Below, one piece after another: positions 58,807 through 64,000 of a DNA stretch of 64,000 nt. The stretch is taken from positions 186,001-250,000 of the forward strand of contig JAACJK010000176.1 of the NCBI GenBank assembly GCA_013368325.1, read 5' to 3'. Source of the stretch: Ephemerocybe angulata. Its lineage: Eukaryota > Basidiomycota > Agaricomycetes > Agaricales > Psathyrellaceae. Numbering within the stretch: the first letter of the stretch is position 1; every line of letters begins with the position of its first letter. The notes beneath the pieces were generated by a model, which was given only the letters and a program-made list of their open reading frames with translations, was not told the origin of the DNA and did not search any database. The position numbers and the translations under genes were made by a program.

Positions 58807-61800
58807 TTATCGGTGTGGATCCTAGATTGGACGTAAACCACTAGTTGAGAAGGCGTCAAATCAGACCAGCACACCTAATCCGCGCAGATGGGAGGGTTTT
58901 CGCAGCCCGGGTCTCTATGGTCCGAAAGAAGGTTTGGGGTAATTTGTTCGAGATCCACAAGCAGCTTTCTGACGAACCATGTCTAGAAAAATTCCCAGAG
59001 GGACGCGTTGGAAGTCAACTACTCGCACCAGCCGCCTGTGGCGGCTATCAGATACAATCACCTCCCCCTCCTCTTGGAGTTAAGAAGACGGACTCTCTCT
59101 GTTTACAGAATGTCAGCTACTTGGCCTATTTCCTTCCTCCATACCTCCCCACACCCTCACCCTCTTCCCTTCGTCATCTCCCGCTTCCCCATCCACAAGG
59201 ACTGCGGACCACGCTGTGCGTTCGATAGATCGCCACGGCGAGTGAAGACTAGTTGGATAAGGGAAGATGGCAAGAGAAACTGACCGACGGGGTTGTTAGG
59301 GACGAGGGTGAACGATTACTCGCCACAGGGTGCGGATTGTAGGACCAGCACAAACCCCAAGTGGCAAGTGGAGGGACACCTTGCAGTTGAGAAGATGCAC
59401 TGGCGTGCGCGATCACCAAGGGCCCAGCAAATAATGGTGCAGACCGAGAGAGACCCGCTGAACGACATGCTGACCATGATACCCTAGGTAGTCGCAACAC
59501 AAACATCAGGAGCAACCAGAATCTGGACCAACGGAACCGCCGAGACGGAAGGATAGGAATAGAGGTGCCACAGAAGGGACGGCGACAGCTAAGACCATCA
59601 CCAACTCAGAGGGCTAGTTCGCCCCCACATCACCGACTCAGAGGGCTAGTTCGCCCCCACTAAAGCAATTCCAGGCAGACGGGTCCATCGTGGAGAAGAA
59701 ACTACACCCGAAATAAGGTCAGACGTTACCAGGAGGGGTCGCCCAAGTTCCGCATCCTGGAACCACTACCGATAGGGCGGGAAAATGCCCAAAACTCGAG
59801 AGTCGTAAACCAACGAAGGTGATGGTGTCGGGTATAGTTGAGTAAGGTTTGATGATCTTGAGTTGAAGCAAGCGACCTGAGGATAACATCTTCAGCGTGG
59901 TCTTTCGCGCCCCATTGTTCAGAGCAAGCACAGTCGTCGCACCTTCCCCCCTCCTGCGAAGCGTTGGAAAAATCAACCGTCGACGAAGAAACCTACCTAT
60001 GAATCGATCTCCCTCAAGCGTGAAGCTTGATTTCAACATTATGCTGGCCGCAAGGAGGTGTGCCCTATGCGCATGTCACACCGACCTGTATGACGAGGAG
60101 TTGCAGCATATCAGTATGCTGATAACAAATAACAGTCTGCCGACATACACGCAGATACTCCCCACACCCCACCCCCACAGTTGGGTACCTTGAGACCTGC
60201 TTGGAACAAAGATCCTTGGTTGATCTTAGCCCCGAGCCAAAGCTGGTCGAGATCCGGGAGCATTCAAGGAATCGTGGCCCTCGATCGCGGCAACATATCG
60301 CCTTCTATAAGAGGTCCAAGAACGGACTTCCTAAGGAGGTGAACACGTAGACCTCGCATTACAACGCGGCCAACCAGACGGGGAGTTTCTTCCAGGTGCC
60401 CTCATCACATACAGGTTCGAGGGGATCAAGAGTAGTACGGGTTGCAATTGCACAACAGAAGACTGACCATCTTCATCCTCGAGACCTCTGTGGAGCTATT
60501 CCTGTCGCCAAGTCTTGTATTGTTGCCTTGAGAGGACGGGTAGTAGTGACCAAACCAAATCACAGGACATAGCCGGAAGACCTTGACTACCCTGTTCATT
60601 CCTCGAATCGATTCCAAGCGGCGACCTACGAACTGTAAGAACTGTGAGATAGGAGGAGGTATACTAGACTACGAACGAAGAACAGATAGGGATAATCCTG
60701 CTGTTCGCAAATATGGCACTAGACACGGGGTAGACACAAAGCTTAGACAATGGCTCCGCGAGCAGGCCAGGCCGGGCCCGTTGAAACTGACCCGAAATCG
60801 GTCCGGGCCGAATCAGCATTCCTAGAGCGCTCTTACGATGGCCATCATCTTTCTTCTAACCACAATCATATCTTCCCGCTGCCGCAGTGCCGCTGCCTGC
60901 CCTTGCACATTCGCCCAACAACTCCACCACTGCTCCCTGCCGTCGCGCAACACAAGCCATGAGTCTCGCACCAAACCCAGCGTTGGTACTGGGTGAACTA
61001 GTCACAGAGGGTGGTCGCATGTGCCGAACTGAGGTCAGTGAGTAGAATCTCTCCTACAGACAGGCGGTGGACTCACCTTTGTGTGGTTCGTTCCCGTAGT
61101 AGATGACTCTCTACCAACCACGACCGTGCCTGCTGAACTTAAAAAGAGTCAGACGTGCTCAGCCCGTGCGCAATGGATATCAGCCCAGCCCATCGAATAA
61201 AAGAAGGATCGATGCACAGGCCTAGTCACGACTACGCTACGCACGATCGCTCGCGCTCACGCCTACGCACAGTCTAGGAACGGCCTTATGGTTAGTTTGG
61301 CCAGCCCATTTGAATTTCATCTCCTTCCTTTGGTACACATCAATCGCATCCGCACCCATTGCAAATGGACCCCAACCCAGACGTGTAGAATTACGAGCAT
61401 GGCGATAGAGGGCGCAGAGGGTGGTGGTGGACTGTGCGGAGATTCGAACGATTGAGGTCAGTCAGTATACTCTCTTGTAAAGCAAGTTCTGGACTCATGC
61501 GCGTTCAGCGCTCGATGAACGGCCCACTCCACTTGCAGCTTTGCCGTCTATTTCAAGACCGTTGTTTCACTCAAGCTCATCGATTGCGTAGCTGTTCAAC
61601 GACGCGCCTCTCGTCCCATTAGCATCGACACGCCCCAGTCGCCAATCGCCTACGCACGAGCACAAGACTCGGCCATCGCAGTCGACCACTAGAAATGGGA
61701 CACGCACAGGCGCGCGCAACGCACAAGGCGGCGACCACCCCGGCGCATCGAGGGTGGCATGCGTGTTGGCATGTGCGCCAACCTGTCGTGAAATTATTGT

Positions 61801-61969
61801 TGGTAGCCCGACTCGAATGTATCTAACACTGAACCTTGCAACAGCCGCTTCGATTTGCGCAGATCGACTAGCTCGGTTTCCTCAAGTATGAACATTGAAC
61901 ACCAACACGTAGACTTGCTGGCCCATTGAATATGCCTTTACGCAGACCTACTCATCATATTGTTCCAAA
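58807..61969. other. Gene-poor interval of about 3 kb
   Basis: Short ORFs only. 59597-59660 is a perfect tandem pair of a 32-bp unit. Segments near 61005-61080 and 61415-61500 resemble one another (agagggtggt...ctgaggtcagt). Nothing else is recognised. Confidence 0.4.
59597..59660. repeat. 32-bp tandem duplicate
   Basis: Two head-to-tail copies (59597-59628 and 59629-59660) differing at one base, sharing ggctagttcgcccccac. Confidence 0.85.
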
Positions 61970-61989
61970 TGCCTGGGGCACAGGGGAAG

Positions 61990-62750
<761 letters not shown>

Positions 62751-64000
62751 CTGCATAATTAATATCCATCATGTCTCTCTGTATCGCATGTCATTTTTCA
62801 TCCTTGCATTTTACTGGCATTCCTGTTCGACAAAGTAATAGCGTATTACCTTTCTTCTTGAATCAACCTTCAATATCAGATTCGCAACGGCTGATCAGAC
62901 CATCCGGTTGAAGCAACAACACTCCTCTTTGTGCTATTGTACCTAGACGGCCGCCGCCAAGAACCCACTGTAGCAGTACAAATTGAACCCGCGCCGCGCG
63001 GCGTTCCTTATCACCGATGAAGAGATAGACGCCATGGGACGTAGTATTAGTAGATTAGACGCCTTGATAGATAGAGGATTTAGATTAGATAGAGATCACA
63101 TCAGTGGCAGTACGAGCTGCTCGGTGCAGGCTGTATGAGCAAAGAGCACGCCTGTTTGCCAAAAGCGCAGCAAGGAGTCCACGAGGGGTCTGAATACGGG
63201 ATTCATCTGATCGAAGTTCGGCTCGTTGGGTCCTGGAATGGTGCCAATTAGATACACATTCTCCACTCGATAGCGCAGATGGATTGGTAGGTTCATACAC
63301 ACCATGTAAGTCCCTCCAACACTTACATGCTTTCCCCGCTGCCAGTGTTCTTTGTCCCCAAGGCTTGAGCCAATCCACGTTCAGCGTGAATGCCAGTCGA
63401 AGCTCCCCGGCGGGGCGGCCATAAATGGCTTCCCATCGTGCTCCAGAAGCCCTTTCAAAGAAGAGCCCCGAAGCATATCCTTGACTGTCACAGCCCCTTG
63501 TGCCTATAACCTCGTGAACTCTCTCATATCGACTAGGCGCCTAACAGTTCCACCGCATGGGTATATTACGTAAGCGCTCGTGTTTCTTGCTGCACACGTA
63601 AGCTTGGGCGCTTCTGCTTTCCCTGCATACACTTTTACACGACAAACTTCGGCTTGTGTTCTGTTCTGTTTCCTCTTCAACATCATGCACTCTGGGCGTG
63701 AATACTAAGAGAAGGCACTGCTGTACCACCGTCGAAACTGATGGAGTATACTCCGTAATCACTCGACGCATTTTACTGCTCGGCTGCACTCAAGATAAGA
63801 ATTCAGTTGACGTTCTCGCGGAGTCAGATAAGTATTGAGGCTACATTACTACATTCAGTCTACAGGCTATCGACTGCGCTACAAGCAAATAGGATTTGTG
63901 ATGGACCCAGGTCTGTCCGCTCGCTGCCTTTCAGGTCCTCTAAACACCCCGGAAGGAAGCGAGATAGGGAAGGGCGCGTTACTCGTCTTGATTCGGAGGT
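62751..64000. other. Right end of window, nothing recognised
   Basis: Short ORFs on both strands without domains or splice chains. A poly-TAGA-like stretch lies at 63045-63095. Confidence 0.35.

Noticed and set aside
60583..60825. Plus-strand ORF with CKNC motif, considered as a transposon fragment
   Set aside because: No reverse transcriptase, integrase, transposase motif or terminal repeat is visible around it.
61415..61500. Sequence with gattcgaac resembling a tRNA T-loop
   Set aside because: No matching acceptor stem, D-arm or anticodon arm could be folded around it.

Overview
The window is nuclear DNA of a filamentous basidiomycete, most likely an Agaricomycete. Genes are broken by many short introns (about 45-70 nt) with GTRNGY donors, CTRAY-like branch sites and YAG acceptors. 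Two housekeeping genes are clear: eIF3a and mitochondrial EF-G1. The other genes belong to families expanded in mushroom-forming fungi: FunK1 kinases, TPR-CHAT proteases, F-box proteins, MYND proteins, and proteins with a nucleotidyltransferase-like GS...DLD signature. Exon models were built by hand from splice sites and phase; they are predictions without transcript support.

Layout. 0-5.5 kb: the end of an unrecognised gene, then a multi-pass membrane protein gene (copy A, minus). 5.5-8.8 kb: eIF3a (plus). 10-14.5 kb: a TPR-CHAT protease gene (plus), convergent with a truncated FunK1 pseudokinase (minus, to 16.0 kb). 16.6-21.6 kb: two tandem MYND paralogues (minus) plus a relic of a third copy's upstream region at 16.06-16.54 kb. 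22.9-23.7 kb: F-box remnant. 24.2-26.3 kb: PD-(D/E)XK-like protein. 26.6-29.0 kb: F-box protein with an acidic repeat tail. 29.7-31.0 kb: alpha/beta-hydrolase, convergent with mitochondrial EF-G1 (31.1-33.8 kb, minus). 34.8-35.3 kb: a truncated, almost identical copy (C) of the membrane-protein 3' end. 36-42.3 kb: no long ORFs, but three chains of very short exons with matching phases and two repeat systems. 42.7-43.7 kb: FunK1 fragment. 43.75-46.5 kb: membrane-protein copy B. 47.5-50.2 kb: intact FunK1 kinase. 51-53.7 kb: two tandem NTase-like F-box paralogues (minus). 54-55.6 kb: unrecognised conserved-looking gene. 56.2-57.4 kb: a third NTase-like gene (plus). 58-58.8 kb: weak hypothetical. 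62-62.75 kb: frameshifted 14-3-3 pseudogene. The rest is gene-poor.

The window shows recent and older duplication: three membrane-protein copies, three FunK1 loci, three NTase-like loci, and two MYND genes plus a relic. The most unusual part is 39.4-42.0 kb, where two putative genes consist of exons of about 8-98 nt, some of which arose by tandem duplication of exon-intron modules.
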